Origin: Marinilabiliaceae bacterium JC017
GTDB taxonomy: Bacteria; Bacteroidota; Bacteroidia; Bacteroidales; Marinilabiliaceae
Direction of reading: 5' to 3'
Assembly: GCA_004296775.1 (NCBI GenBank)
Contig: RHGE01000033.1
Coordinates: forward strand, 1 to 64,000
DNA length: 64,000 bases
In this document: positions 1-8,840 of the stretch, piece by piece
Numbering within the stretch: the first letter of the stretch is position 1
Layout: each line of letters begins with the position of its first letter
The notes under the pieces: generated by a model
Told to the model about the DNA's origin: nothing
The model's database searches: none
The model's input: the letters and a program-made list of their open reading frames with translations, nothing else
Position numbers and translations under genes: made by a program

Positions 1-71
1 CTAATCAATGAATGGATGCCTCTATTAAAACCAAAAATCTATCACAGTAATTACTCAGCAAAACCGGGTTA

Positions 72-155
72 AGAGGAACCGTATGCGGGAAAGCCGCTCG
101 TGCGGGTCTGTGGGGGAGCGGTGAGGTAACAAGCCGCTCTACCCGGAAGGATATC
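72..155 (+). ncRNA. group II intron 3' end remnant (domains V and VI)
   Basis: The stretch folds like the last two domains of a bacterial group II intron. A domain V hairpin has AACCGTATGCGGGAAAGCCG on one side and the CTCGTGCGGGTCT arm on the other, with a GAAA-type tetraloop. A domain VI stem follows, GGGAGCGG...CCGCTCT, with the GAGGTAAC segment where the branch-point A normally lies. No reverse transcriptase ORF is present in the 71 bases before it, so the intron body is either cut off by the window edge or lost. The exact 3' splice junction is uncertain by a few bases. Confidence 0.75.
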
Positions 156-792
156 GTCTGGGATCAGTTTGGAAATAATTCACTTTTTGCGTTACGAATA
201 GAGGCACGATCTAATACAATGCATCCATAATAGAAAACTATTTTATCTGGTAACTGCAGACCAAAGGTCATGGTTTAAACGACAAAGCGGGATGTTTTGC
301 CGAATGGAGGCTGCTTAAGGTAATGCGGCGGATGTAATTGTTGATGGTACTTTGACTCTGATCACGGAGGATAACCTGTTACTACAGGAGTTTGTCAACC
401 TTGTCAAAATCCCTACCTGTTGAGATGGCTTTTTCAAAGATTGTGGAAGAAGCTTTTTTCATGATCTTAAATTTTAAGGTTATCAATAAGTAGTAAATCG
501 CTGAATTATGTTACTTTTGGGCAGTATCAGACTGGATTAGTGGTATTTTGTTTAATATTAGTTCATGAATGGTTGTCGTATGGTATTAAATTCAAAGGTT
601 GTAGTCCGTTTTAAGTTCGGTATAGCCGGACTGGAAAGGATTATCAATAGATAACTAATCAGAAACTTTAATCATTGAACAGGCTTTAAGTTAAAATCCT
701 TTACTTGTTATTTTATCATATTGTCAAGTTGATAATGCTAATTAAAGGCTCACTATTATAAATGAATTTCCCAATAATTTAACATACAAAAT
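156..792. other. intergenic, no gene recognised
   Basis: No open frame or RNA could be supported. The sequence looks like decayed coding DNA with scattered stops. A TACTTTTG box near 515 matches the -7 consensus TAnnTTTG, but there is no TTG at the right distance upstream. Confidence 0.4.
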
Positions 793-2427
793 ATGCTAAA
801 GGTTTACCATTTTAAATGTATTTCATTAATTCTTGTAATGGGATTAACTCTTTTTCAACTCAATGCACAAGTTAAATGTCTCGTTTTCTGGGCAGGACAG
901 AATACCTCAACAGGTACATATCCGCAAGCAGGAGATAATCTTGATTTTTCTCTGAAAGCAGCATGCCAAAATTACAGTGGTCTTTCAACTTATAATGATG
1001 GTCGAAATGTATGGAACAATCCATATTCATCAAATGTGTTAGATGTGGCCACTGCGCCCTACTTGTCTTATATGGTTGAGCTAAAAGATGGGGCCATAGT
1101 TGATTTTGATCGCTTCGTGATTAACTGTGCTGCTTCGTTAAATCCCGAGCTTAAAATGCAATTACGATGGAGTGTTGACCAATTTTCGACATCACTGGGA
1201 GAATTTGTTTATGATGGCGGTAGTTATAGTTTAACATCTGTAGACTTGTCCAAAACTGCTTCGGTATCAGAAAATGTTGAATTTAGAGTTTATGTTTATA
1301 ACGGAAGCGGTTTGTTATTTCTTCCTTCAGGTAATACTTATCCAAGTGTTGATAATACACCCAAATTATATAATTCAGTGTGTGCAACCGCAAGTATTTG
1401 GGGGGTTGGTAAAATTAATCCTGCGATTACAAAATGGCCAACAGCTAATCCAATTACATACGGGCAAGATTTATCGGTATCAACTCTGACTGGTGGTGTA
1501 AGTGATGTAGAGGGAATATTTACTTTCAACGATTCCTCTTTTAAACCAGAGGCCGGCGTCTATAATGCTGAGGTTATATTTACGCCAACTGATGTTGAAA
1601 AATATAACAAGGTGTCCGGTAATATCTTTGTTGAAGTAAATAAAAAGGATTTGACGATTACTAACATAACTGCATCAGATAAAATATACGATGGCACAAA
1701 TATTACTGAATTATCCGGAGGAGAATTAAGTGGTAAGATAAACGGAACAGATGTTGAAGTGTCATGGAAAAATGAGGCCTGGTTTGCATCAATAGATGTG
1801 GGCCATAATATCAGTGTGAAGGGGGAGTTTGTTATAACGGGAACGCATAAAAAGAATTATAATTTTATTCCTCCGGTTATCACCGCCAATATAACTCCTA
1901 AGGAGTTAACTGTAATCAATGCTAAGGCTGAGGATAAACAATATGACGGCACCAACACTGCAATAATTACAGGTGCTGAATTATCCGGTATAATCGATAA
2001 TGATGTGGTTGTATTGGAAAATGCCGGTATGGGAACATTCAAGTCTATTGAAGTAGGATCTAATATTGAAGTTACAACCAATATAACCATAAGTGGTGTT
2101 GATGCCCATAACTATATTTTGAAACAACCAGAAGGTTTAATGGCTAATATTACAGCAATTCCAACATCTGTTGCTGAACAGAATCAATCACCTAAGATCA
2201 GAATTTATGCCACCATAAGTGGTTGTGTTGTTGTTGATAATGGTGATCAAACTAATGAATATGTCATTACGGCCTACAACCTGGTGGGTCAGCTGGTTTA
2301 TAAAAAAGCTGTCACCCTCAACCATGGAGTTAACTCTATTCTTATGAATGATATTATTGCGGGGTATTACATTGTTAATGTAAAAGGTAATGGTGCACAA
2401 GTGAGCCAAAAATTGATATTGCGATAG
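793..2427 (+). CDS. secreted MBG/YDG-domain protein with T9SS sorting tail
   Basis: A 544-residue exported protein. Residues 1-25 form a signal peptide ending LNAQ. The N-terminal ~200 residues are a Cys-containing region I do not recognise. From about residue 208 there is an MBG-type beta module (ITKWPTANPITYGQ...), followed by two YDG modules marked by YDGTNITELSGGEL and YDGTNTAIITGAEL. The last ~75 residues (NLVGQLVYKKAVTL...GYYIVNVKGNG...LILR) have the pattern of a type IX secretion C-terminal domain, so the protein should cross the outer membrane and be anchored or released at the surface. MBG/YDG repeats are typical of large adhesins, and no catalytic residues are visible. It stands alone and ends at a strong terminator. 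Substrate or partner is unknown. Confidence 0.85.
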   Translation: MLKVYHFKCISLILVMGLTLFQLNAQVKCLVFWAGQNTSTGTYPQAGDNLDFSLKAACQNYSGLSTYNDGRNVWNNPYSSNVLDVATAPYLSYMVELKDGAIVDFDRFVINCAASLNPELKMQLRWSVDQFSTSLGEFVYDGGSYSLTSVDLSKTASVSENVEFRVYVYNGSGLLFLPSGNTYPSVDNTPKLYNSVCATASIWGVGKINPAITKWPTANPITYGQDLSVSTLTGGVSDVEGIFTFNDSSFKPEAGVYNAEVIFTPTDVEKYNKVSGNIFVEVNKKDLTITNITASDKIYDGTNITELSGGELSGKINGTDVEVSWKNEAWFASIDVGHNISVKGEFVITGTHKKNYNFIPPVITANITPKELTVINAKAEDKQYDGTNTAIITGAELSGIIDNDVVVLENAGMGTFKSIEVGSNIEVTTNITISGVDAHNYILKQPEGLMANITAIPTSVAEQNQSPKIRIYATISGCVVVDNGDQTNEYVITAYNLVGQLVYKKAVTLNHGVNSILMNDIIAGYYIVNVKGNGAQVSQKLILR

Positions 2428-2453
2428 GTTCAGTATTTTTTTAAAGGTATTTA

Positions 2454-2490
2454 AACATCGTTTTCAGGTTGGCTGAAAACGATGTTTTTT
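2454..2490 (+). terminator. intrinsic terminator of the MBG protein gene
   Basis: A perfect 14-bp stem, AACATCGTTTTCAG with CTGAAAACGATGTT, has a 5-base loop and is followed by a T run. It lies 27 bases after the stop codon. Confidence 0.9.
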
Positions 2491-2559
2491 ATTAAATGGA
2501 TGCGGTTATTGAGGTATTTCATAGTAATCCGCTGACCATATGTATGTGCATCCTATTTC

Positions 2560-2591
2560 TGTTTTACCCATTATGCGGTCGTTTGTTATTT
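2560..2591 (+). repeat. direct repeat, left copy, flanking the thioredoxin-fold gene
   Basis: A 32-base sequence beginning TGTTTTACCCAT and ending GGTCGTTTGTTATTT recurs with few differences about 1.1 kb downstream at 3693. The two copies bracket one gene and nothing else. Confidence 0.65.
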
Positions 2592-2696
2592 CGAGGTTAT
2601 AGGTTACATGATTTAGGTTGATTTTAGGCCGGTATGATTTGAACGACATTGCGGGATGGAGGTACGTATCGTTAGATATAATTAAATTCAGAAATT

Positions 2697-2704
2697 TACG
2701 TTTG
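2697..2704 (+). promoter_or_regulatory. possible -7 box TACGTTTG
   Basis: The box matches the Bacteroidota -7 consensus TAnnTTTG and would start a transcript about 9 bases before the chosen start codon. The -33 element upstream is weak (TTAG rather than TTTG), so this is a tentative call. Confidence 0.35.
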
Positions 2705-2719
2705 AATAGAAAAATCAAA

Positions 2720-3616
2720 ATGAAAAAAATACTGATTATTCTATTTTTTGTCTTTCCATTAACGAGTTTTGGTCAAGTAAAAGTAAACTTGTTCAACGGA
2801 GATTTAAATAAAGCATTAGACACTGCTTCAATAGTGAATAAAAATGTTTTATTAATAATTGGGACAGCCTATTGTTCCCACTATATTCACTTTTCTGAAG
2901 AAGTGTTAAGTGATTCAAATATTATATCCTATTTAAATTCAGAATTTATAACCATGATTTTTAGAGCCGATTTAGCGGATAAAAAATCAAGAAAGGAGAT
3001 GAAAAAATATAATCGAAGTTGGCCAGGTTGGCCCCAGTTTTATGTGTTAGATTCAAATAAGAATTTAATTGCTGATTTTACCTATCCTTTAAATGTTACA
3101 AATGAGGAATTTTTAAAAATTATTAAAAGTTATAATACTATTGAAGAAGAGTGGCGGAAAATAAGAAAAGAAGCAAGACAAGGACAGCTATCTTATGACC
3201 AATTATTAAAATATATCAAATTTAGAGATATTAATTATAGTGCTTTTGAGGCTATTCAAATCAATAAACAAATTTCCAAATATTTAAAGGGATTAAATTC
3301 AAAAGATTGTTGCAATAAAAATAATTGGTATTTGTATAAAAACTATATAAAGGTTCATGAATTAGGTGTAGATGATAAGTTAGTGGCCTTTGTTGCTTTG
3401 CACAGTGCGGAATTCAAAAAGATAAATGGAGAAGAAGAAGTGTCTAATTATCTTTTAGAGAATTATCAACGAGAAATAAATTGGAGGAAGCCCGAAAAAG
3501 TTGATAAAATGGCTAGTAAGTATCCATATGACACGATTCCGGAGGCAATTAAAGCAGTTGAGCTATATAGAATGAAGGAACATACGCAAAGGATGATTAA
3601 AGAATACGAAAAATAG
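2720..3616 (+). CDS. exported thioredoxin-fold protein of unknown role
   Basis: A 298-residue protein starting MKKILIILFFVFPLTSFG, which is a clean signal peptide; an upstream in-frame start at 2618 would put 34 unlikely residues in front of it, so the later ATG is chosen. Residues ~20-130 look like a thioredoxin fold. LLIIGTAYCSHYIHFSEEV occupies the active-site region, but the second Cys of the CXXC motif is replaced (YCSHY), and WPQFYVLD carries the usual cis-Pro. The protein is therefore unlikely to be a normal disulfide reductase. A paired Cys (KDCCNK) appears near residue 190. The C-terminal half is charged and helical with no recognised domain. The gene lies between two 33-bp direct repeats and is more AT-rich than the genes around it, which suggests acquired DNA. 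Confidence 0.7.
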   Translation: MKKILIILFFVFPLTSFGQVKVNLFNGDLNKALDTASIVNKNVLLIIGTAYCSHYIHFSEEVLSDSNIISYLNSEFITMIFRADLADKKSRKEMKKYNRSWPGWPQFYVLDSNKNLIADFTYPLNVTNEEFLKIIKSYNTIEEEWRKIRKEARQGQLSYDQLLKYIKFRDINYSAFEAIQINKQISKYLKGLNSKDCCNKNNWYLYKNYIKVHELGVDDKLVAFVALHSAEFKKINGEEEVSNYLLENYQREINWRKPEKVDKMASKYPYDTIPEAIKAVELYRMKEHTQRMIKEYEK

Positions 3617-3692
3617 TCAATCCCCCGTTCAGGAAAGCGTCTTGCTTCGCTGTAACTATACGGCCTCATATTAATTCAGGTATCATATTTAT

Positions 3693-3725
3693 TGTTTTAC
3701 TCATCATTCCGGTCGTTTGTTATTT
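3693..3725 (+). repeat. direct repeat, right copy, flanking the thioredoxin-fold gene
   Basis: This is the partner of the repeat at 2560; it begins TGTTTTACTCATCATTCC and shares GGTCGTTTGTTATTT at its end. Confidence 0.65.
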
Positions 3726-4029
3726 AGTAGTTGTAAATCCCACGGAATAAACCGATTTGCCACCGGCATGGATTGTAGTCATAAGGGTTCGGAATTAACG
3801 ATAACCTGTCGATGCAAAATCTTTGCGTCTCATGTGGCTTTGCGTGAACAGATTTAGGGTTTCGCTGTCAACTGCCACTAATTTTGATAAAACAGGTACC
3901 GGCTTTTTTGCCTTAAAAAAGGTGGATAAGTTTTTGTCTTTGCCAACAAAAGCATATGCTTTTGAAAGGTTGAGTCTTTATTTTTCTTTTTTCATAGATG
4001 ACGAGTTGCATTTCTTTTCTTTAATATGT
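3726..4029. other. intergenic spacer between convergent genes
   Basis: No gene or clear terminator is seen. The plus-strand open frame that crosses into the following minus-strand gene has no domain and is judged a shadow. Confidence 0.4.
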
Positions 4030-5763
4030 CTAATTTTCCCCTATTTGATAACATGGAAATACTTGATTTCTAACTTTGTTCAGAAAATCCTGATCCCGTT
4101 CCCATCTCTCTTTGCGCAGTCTCTCTTTGTACAAAATGGTTTGTTTTTTTAGGTCAACCAATATGTTATTAGGCCGATTGTAACGGCTGAATTCCCGCAA
4201 ATGTCTTTTAATATTTTTATCCGGAAGTATTTCAAGGTTCAGGCTGTCAGTCATCGTTTTTTGTTGTTGAGTTATGATCTTTTGTATGGCCGGTTGCTCT
4301 TTCATAAACCCAATGGAAACAATATGGACATTCTGACTTCTTTTAAGCAGAAGGATGTTATCCAATTTGTGACCCATATCGAATGTGATGTGATCGTTGG
4401 AGAAGAGGGCAAACAGGCTCTTGATTTCGGGATTGATGACATAGGTGTGTACCCGGTCGAAGTCATTACCATTGGTAACAGTTACCTTCAGGTTAAATTC
4501 ATCCAGCTCTTCCATGTTTACCTCCCTGGCAAAGTTGTACCAGCCTGTATGGGTTAGTTCAAAGCCGAAACGTGTCATGCGGATTTGTTGGCGTTTGGTT
4601 ATAAGCTTCTCATACTCTTTGGTTTCTTTTTGAACCAATTTCTTTTGCTTTTTCATACTTCTCAGGTACTTACTTCTGTCGTTTTCCAGGGCCGTTTTGA
4701 TAAAGGCCTTTTCGCGCTGGTAATATTCAGCTAAACGATGCAGGCGTTTGGAGCTGTTTTTGACGTTTGTCAGTTTCTCCTGATAAAAGCTGAGAAAGGT
4801 ATTTGCCATTTCATCTTGTTTTGTAAGATAATTTGCTGCCAGGGAATCGGCCACGTAAAGGTTCTTATCCAGGTTGTCGATGTAAATGTTTAATATTTCT
4901 TCATTGCAGGTTTTAAAAATGGCTTTCAACCGGCGTTCAAATTCCCGGGTGCTGATATAGGTATTTTCAAATAGTCGGGATTTGAGGGCGGCAATAGAAG
5001 CCGGATCAATGCCATAGCGCTCAAGGGCTACTGATTCTGTAGGTATCTCTTCTTGAGGAGTAGAAAGGAAGCCGGCTGTTTCCATGTGGGTGGATGGCAA
5101 CGGGTTGACAGCAAAACTATAAAAAAGGCTGTCCAGGAATTCCCTTGAAGTACTGTAATGGTTCCTGAATGGTAGATTGTTCTCTACGGTCTCTTCAAAT
5201 CCCGGCGGATAGAAATCCAATTCTTTCAGGTCAAAGGGGATCAGGTATTTGACAGGCTCATGTGATTGTTGCCAATGGATTTGTTGATCAGTCTCTTCAC
5301 CTTGAAATAGTTTCCGGTTATTAGAGTCGTTAGGTGAGGGTAGTTCAATGTAGATAGGCTTCTCCGGATCAATGGTTAACGTTTTTGTTGGATGCTGTGC
5401 TTCAAAGTAAAAAACCGTTTCACTATCAAGAATCAGGTTGGGATTGGAGGTGTTGATACCATTCCCGATGAGGTCGGTCAGGTTGCTGATGCTTCTGAAT
5501 TCAATTTCGATAGAATCGGTTATTGCATCGCCTGCAGTATCTTTAAAAGCATATGGAGGAATAAAAAGGACGATACCGGACGAATCTACCAGGATATTAT
5601 CCCGGTCTGTAGCGATGGTAAAGGTTGTCTTTTCAATACCGGAGTAGTAGGAAATATGTTCTTTTTTATTGTGGGTTATGGTATAAATGATAGTTCCCCC
5701 AAGCAAGATGATAAGCAAGTAGGTTAAGGGTTTCAGAGATTTCATAGAAGATTCTTTAATCAA
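4030..5763 (-). CDS. large N-terminally anchored protein, ZU5-like beta domain plus coiled coil
   Basis: A 577-residue protein. One hydrophobic segment at residues ~10-27 (LTYLLIILLGGTIIYTI) serves as signal anchor, with the rest presumably periplasmic. Residues ~45-150 resemble a ZU5-type beta domain, with the SGIVLFIPPYAFKD motif followed by ITDSIEIEFRSI. Residues ~255-400 are rich in Lys, Glu and Gln and probably form a coiled coil. A second beta-rich region carries TGWYNFAREV. The start could also be the internal Met at residue 7 (MKSLKPL). I know of no defined function; ZU5-like Bacteroidota proteins are often periplasmic or surface structural proteins. It ends against convergent DNA and has no operon partner. 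Confidence 0.7.
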   Translation of the reverse strand: MIKESSMKSLKPLTYLLIILLGGTIIYTITHNKKEHISYYSGIEKTTFTIATDRDNILVDSSGIVLFIPPYAFKDTAGDAITDSIEIEFRSISNLTDLIGNGINTSNPNLILDSETVFYFEAQHPTKTLTIDPEKPIYIELPSPNDSNNRKLFQGEETDQQIHWQQSHEPVKYLIPFDLKELDFYPPGFEETVENNLPFRNHYSTSREFLDSLFYSFAVNPLPSTHMETAGFLSTPQEEIPTESVALERYGIDPASIAALKSRLFENTYISTREFERRLKAIFKTCNEEILNIYIDNLDKNLYVADSLAANYLTKQDEMANTFLSFYQEKLTNVKNSSKRLHRLAEYYQREKAFIKTALENDRSKYLRSMKKQKKLVQKETKEYEKLITKRQQIRMTRFGFELTHTGWYNFAREVNMEELDEFNLKVTVTNGNDFDRVHTYVINPEIKSLFALFSNDHITFDMGHKLDNILLLKRSQNVHIVSIGFMKEQPAIQKIITQQQKTMTDSLNLEILPDKNIKRHLREFSRYNRPNNILVDLKKQTILYKERLRKERWERDQDFLNKVRNQVFPCYQIGEN

Positions 5764-5792
5764 TAATTAAAGTGCTAAAGCTATAAAAAATG

Positions 5793-5822
5793 TTGATTAG
5801 TTAAATAGTTTTATTACATTTG
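5793..5822 (+). promoter_or_regulatory. sigma-ABfr-type promoter of rtcB-prfH
   Basis: TTG at 5793-5795 and TACATTTG at 5815-5822 are separated by exactly 19 bases, which matches the Bacteroidota -33/-7 promoter (TTTG/TTG, then TAnnTTTG). Transcription would start near 5829, about 300 bases before rtcB, leaving a long leader. Confidence 0.7.
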
Positions 5823-6127
5823 CAGCCGTTTCACTAGGGTAGGGCATGTAGCATGCTGTATGTCTTATATAAATGTGGAGGACTTAATTATGCTTTGGTT
5901 ATACTAACACATATCAATTGAACCACTTTTTCACGGGATGTGAAGAAGCTATTTCTTATCTGGTTCGCACATACTATTTCTAAGATTTTATTGCTTGGCT
6001 GATGCTGTTGTGATACAGGCCATCTGTTTGTGATTATGACACATGCTGTATTTCGTATTGTCATGATCCCGGGATGGGTATGTTCTTGACATTGGTCACA
6101 GCTCATGTTCAAATTGAATAATTATTT
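5823..6127 (+). promoter_or_regulatory. long leader of the rtcB-prfH operon
   Basis: The predicted 5' untranslated region is about 300 bases. It contains a tiny ORF with a strong Shine-Dalgarno (5877-5907), an imperfect GTAGCATGC palindrome at about 5847 that resembles the REP palindrome near the RAYT gene, and several short inverted repeats. No known riboswitch was recognised. Confidence 0.45.
5877..5907 (+). promoter_or_regulatory. candidate leader peptide MLWLY with strong Shine-Dalgarno
   Basis: GGAGGA at 5877-5882 sits 7 bases before an ATG at 5890 that opens a five-codon frame (Met-Leu-Trp-Leu-Tyr-stop). Strong Shine-Dalgarno sites are uncommon in Bacteroidota. The position in the leader of a ribosome-rescue operon makes a regulatory uORF plausible, but this is inference. 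Confidence 0.35.
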
Positions 6128-7534
6128 ATGGGCAATTTTAAATTGCGTGGCAAGGATTTGTCAAAAATTGGAATTACTGAAAATCATATTCGCAGTATTA
6201 TTATTGATATAGCCGGTAAATACGGTAAACACATTACTAAAGATGAAATGCTTACCCAGGTAAGTCAGGTGCTGGCAAAGCCGGAAGCTTTTATGAAGGA
6301 TCAGGTGTGGGTGAAATTGGCTTCGCTCTTAATCGAAGAGGAAGAAGAGCAGTCGGGCACAGTGTATGATCTGAAAACAGAAAACCGTGACTTTGTGTCG
6401 GTGGGACGGGAGCTGATAGCGGCCAATACGTGGCAGCAGATGCAGGTGGCCATGCGGTTACCCATAGCTGTTAAAGGGGCATTGATGCCAGATGCCCATC
6501 TGGGCTATGGCTTACCCATCGGCGGGGTGTTGGCAACTGATAACGCCGTTATCCCCTATGGTGTTGGATTAGACATCGGGTGCATGATGCATCTGACCCT
6601 TTTTCGGGAAAACACGGCCTTCATAAAACGGTATGGTTATCAGATTAAGACGGCTCTGAAAAAGCATACTTTTTTCGGTACCGGTTGCGAAAACGATAGT
6701 TCTTTTGTTGAGCACCCTGTTTTGGAGGAGGCTCTGTTTAATGAATCTTCATTAATGAAAAAGCTAAAGGGGAAAGCAGCCCGCCAGTTGGGGACTTCAG
6801 GTTCGGGTAACCACTTCGTTGAATTTGGTGAGGTTACCTTATCTGAAGAGAATCCATTGGGCTTGACTCCCGGGTGTTACACAGGACTGTTATCGCATTC
6901 CGGTTCAAGGGGATTAGGGGCTGAAATTGCCAGGTACTTTACCCAGGTTGCCATTCAGAAGTGTTTGTTACCCAAAGGCGCCAAACACCTGGCATGGCTT
7001 GATTTAGATTCTGCCGAAGGGGAGGCGTACTGGCACTTAATGCATCTGGGTGTTAAGTATGCCAAGGCCTCGCATGAAGTGATTCATCAGCGCCTGGCAA
7101 AGGTTTTAGGGTTGTCAGAAGCCATCACCATACAGTGTGTTCACAATACCGCCGATAAGGAGGTGCACGATGGGCGAGAGGTGATTGTGCACCGTAAAGG
7201 CGCTACCCCGGCAGCATTAGGGTGTGTGGGGATTATTCCCGGTTCCATGGCCACGCCGGGTTACCTGGTGCAAGGTAAGGGATATGGGCCGGCGCTGCAG
7301 TCGGCTTCGCACGGGGCCGGACGGGCCATGAGTCGTGATAAGGCGAAGAACAGCATTACGGGCAGTTGGTTACGTAAATGCCTGTCGGAGCAAGGTGTGC
7401 ACCTCATAGGTGGTAGCGTGGAAGAGGCTCCCATTGCCTATAAAGACATTGACCGGGTGATGACCTTGCAAAAGAAGCAAGTAGAAGTATTCGGGTCATT
7501 CACTCCCCGAATAGTACGAATGGATAAAGCATAA
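6128..7534 (+). CDS. rtcB: RNA-splicing ligase RtcB (RtcB2-type, paired with PrfH)
   Basis: RtcB joins 2',3'-cyclic phosphate or 3'-phosphate RNA ends to 5'-hydroxyl ends using GTP and Mn2+. All the hallmark motifs are present in this 468-residue protein: PDAHLGYGLPIGG at 121-133, GVGLDIGC with metal ligands Asp149 and Cys152, GSGNHFVEF at 225, SHSGSRGLG at 256, HRKGATPA at 355 and SASHGAGRAMSR at 392, whose His395 corresponds to the guanylylated histidine. Full length, no lesions. The stop codon is 5 bases before prfH, so the two are co-transcribed. In E. coli this gene pair repairs 16S rRNA cleaved at the decoding centre by colicin-E3-like toxins and rescues the stalled ribosome, so the same job is likely here. 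It is driven by the promoter at 5793 through a long leader. Confidence 0.97.
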   Translation: MGNFKLRGKDLSKIGITENHIRSIIIDIAGKYGKHITKDEMLTQVSQVLAKPEAFMKDQVWVKLASLLIEEEEEQSGTVYDLKTENRDFVSVGRELIAANTWQQMQVAMRLPIAVKGALMPDAHLGYGLPIGGVLATDNAVIPYGVGLDIGCMMHLTLFRENTAFIKRYGYQIKTALKKHTFFGTGCENDSSFVEHPVLEEALFNESSLMKKLKGKAARQLGTSGSGNHFVEFGEVTLSEENPLGLTPGCYTGLLSHSGSRGLGAEIARYFTQVAIQKCLLPKGAKHLAWLDLDSAEGEAYWHLMHLGVKYAKASHEVIHQRLAKVLGLSEAITIQCVHNTADKEVHDGREVIVHRKGATPAALGCVGIIPGSMATPGYLVQGKGYGPALQSASHGAGRAMSRDKAKNSITGSWLRKCLSEQGVHLIGGSVEEAPIAYKDIDRVMTLQKKQVEVFGSFTPRIVRMDKA

Positions 7535-7539
7535 ATAGA

Positions 7540-8163
7540 ATGGAACGAATTATACATATTACATCAGGGCGCGGGCCGGCAGAATGCTGCCTGTTTGTAG
7601 CCCGGCTATTAAAAGAATTTCTCAAGGCCGTGGATAGAGAAGGCGGAAAGGCAGAAGTACTTAATCGTGAAACAGGTCCGCTCAATGGGACCTTGATGTC
7701 AGCCATGGTCAGGGTAAGTAAGGTGTCGGAATCGTTTTACCAGCAATGGGAGGGCAGTCTGTTATGGATCTGTAAAAGTCCTTACCGTCGGTTTCATAAA
7801 CGCAAAAACTGGTACATAGGTGTTTTTGGAATGGAATACAAGCCTAATAAATGGTCGTCGAAAGACTTCACGTTTCAAACTTTACGTGCCTCCGGACCTG
7901 GTGGTCAACATGTGAATAAAACCGAGTCGGCAGTGCGTGCCCTCCACGCTCAAAGCGGATTAAGTGTATTGGCCAGCGATTCGCGGTCGCAGTACCAGAA
8001 CAAGCAATTGGCAGTGGAACGGTTGCAGCATAAACTCTATGAGTGGGAACTGGAACAGTTGAGTCGGCAAAAAGTGGAAGGCTGGAACAATCATAATAAC
8101 CTGGAGCGAGGAAATCCCATAAGGATATATGAAGGGGATAAGTTCTTAGTAAAGAAGAGATGA
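7540..8163 (+). CDS. prfH: peptide chain release factor H (PrfH)
   Basis: A 207-residue release-factor homologue. It has the universal GGQ peptidyl-tRNA hydrolysis motif at residues 121-123 within SGPGGQHVNKTESAVRA, and the conserved N-terminal ITSGRGPAECC signature of the PrfH group in place of the codon-recognition domain of RF1/RF2. By analogy with studied RtcB2-PrfH pairs, it recognises ribosomes whose 16S rRNA is cut at the decoding site and releases the nascent chain, so that the neighbouring RtcB can seal the cut. It begins 5 bases after rtcB and ends before a strong terminator, giving a two-gene operon. It is not a general termination factor, since it lacks the anticodon-like SPF/PxT domain. 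Recognition is confident; the substrate in this organism is inferred. Confidence 0.95.
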   Translation: MERIIHITSGRGPAECCLFVARLLKEFLKAVDREGGKAEVLNRETGPLNGTLMSAMVRVSKVSESFYQQWEGSLLWICKSPYRRFHKRKNWYIGVFGMEYKPNKWSSKDFTFQTLRASGPGGQHVNKTESAVRALHAQSGLSVLASDSRSQYQNKQLAVERLQHKLYEWELEQLSRQKVEGWNNHNNLERGNPIRIYEGDKFLVKKR

Positions 8164-8204
8164 CTTACCGGTTACTACTGTTTGAAATAATTTAATCGGT
8201 AAAC

Positions 8205-8250
8205 AAAGGTTGTTTCCATCGTATTATCACGATTGAAACAACCTTTTCTT
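8205..8250. terminator. terminator between convergent prfH and the DUF4136 lipoprotein gene
   Basis: AAAGGTTGTTTCCATCG pairs with CGATTGAAACAACCTTT across an 8-base loop and is followed by a pyrimidine-rich T run on the plus strand. It lies between two converging genes and could serve both. Confidence 0.85.
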
Positions 8251-8252
8251 TT

Positions 8253-8840
8253 TTATCGCTTCACCGGTTTTATGGGGAACGATCGCATTAAGGCTTTCAC
8301 GGCATAGGGAATACTTTTTTCCCGCATGCGTGGATTTTCATCAATGGTTTTGGTAGCCGCACCCTCCCAAATCAGCTGTTTCTTTTGGGCATCGAACACC
8401 GAACACATCAGGGTGCCAACCGTGTAGTCGTGCTCATAGATTTGCGTCGATGACATGCCGCCGCCCCAGCCCCAACCGGGGCCATAACCATAGTAACGGC
8501 CATAGCCATAGGTATACCCCATGCCAACATGGGTTGTGGAGGCCGTTCGCTGCGTTTGTTTTTTGGTAACAATGTGCAGGGTCACGATCAAGTCGCCACT
8601 TCCCGGCTTTTCTATATGGTGTAAATCCCTCTTTTTAAATTCCTCTGCAAAAGCTTTCTCAATACGTTGCTTGTCAAAATCGCCGATGAGGGCATCGCTG
8701 CCTTTGTCCCAGCCAAAATATTCGAAGGTTTGGTAGGCAGTGAAGTCGATAGTGCGATCATAATCATACGTGGTTTTAATCCCCGAGCAGCCGGTCAGCA
8801 TCACCGTGAGGGTAAACAATGCAAATACGAGTTTTTTCAT
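8253..8840 (-). CDS. DUF4136-type lipoprotein
   Basis: A 195-residue lipoprotein. The start chosen gives MKKLVFALFTLTVMLTGCSG, a signal peptide with lipobox LTGC; an upstream in-frame start would add 18 poorly fitting residues. The body begins TTYDYDRTIDFTAYQTFEYFGW, which is the DUF4136 opening, and contains DLIVTLHIVTKK and a Gly/Tyr-rich loop GYTYGYGRYYGYGPGWGWGG, ending with DENPRMREKSIPYAVKALMRSFP. DUF4136 proteins are small envelope lipoproteins of unknown function. It is monocistronic and shares the terminator at 8205 with the convergent prfH. Confidence 0.88.
   Translation of the reverse strand: MKKLVFALFTLTVMLTGCSGIKTTYDYDRTIDFTAYQTFEYFGWDKGSDALIGDFDKQRIEKAFAEEFKKRDLHHIEKPGSGDLIVTLHIVTKKQTQRTASTTHVGMGYTYGYGRYYGYGPGWGWGGGMSSTQIYEHDYTVGTLMCSVFDAQKKQLIWEGAATKTIDENPRMREKSIPYAVKALMRSFPIKPVKR

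Noticed and set aside
5888-6112. 74-codon minus-strand frame in the rtcB leader
   Set aside because: No domain, no start signal, and it lies in the leader of a well-supported promoter.
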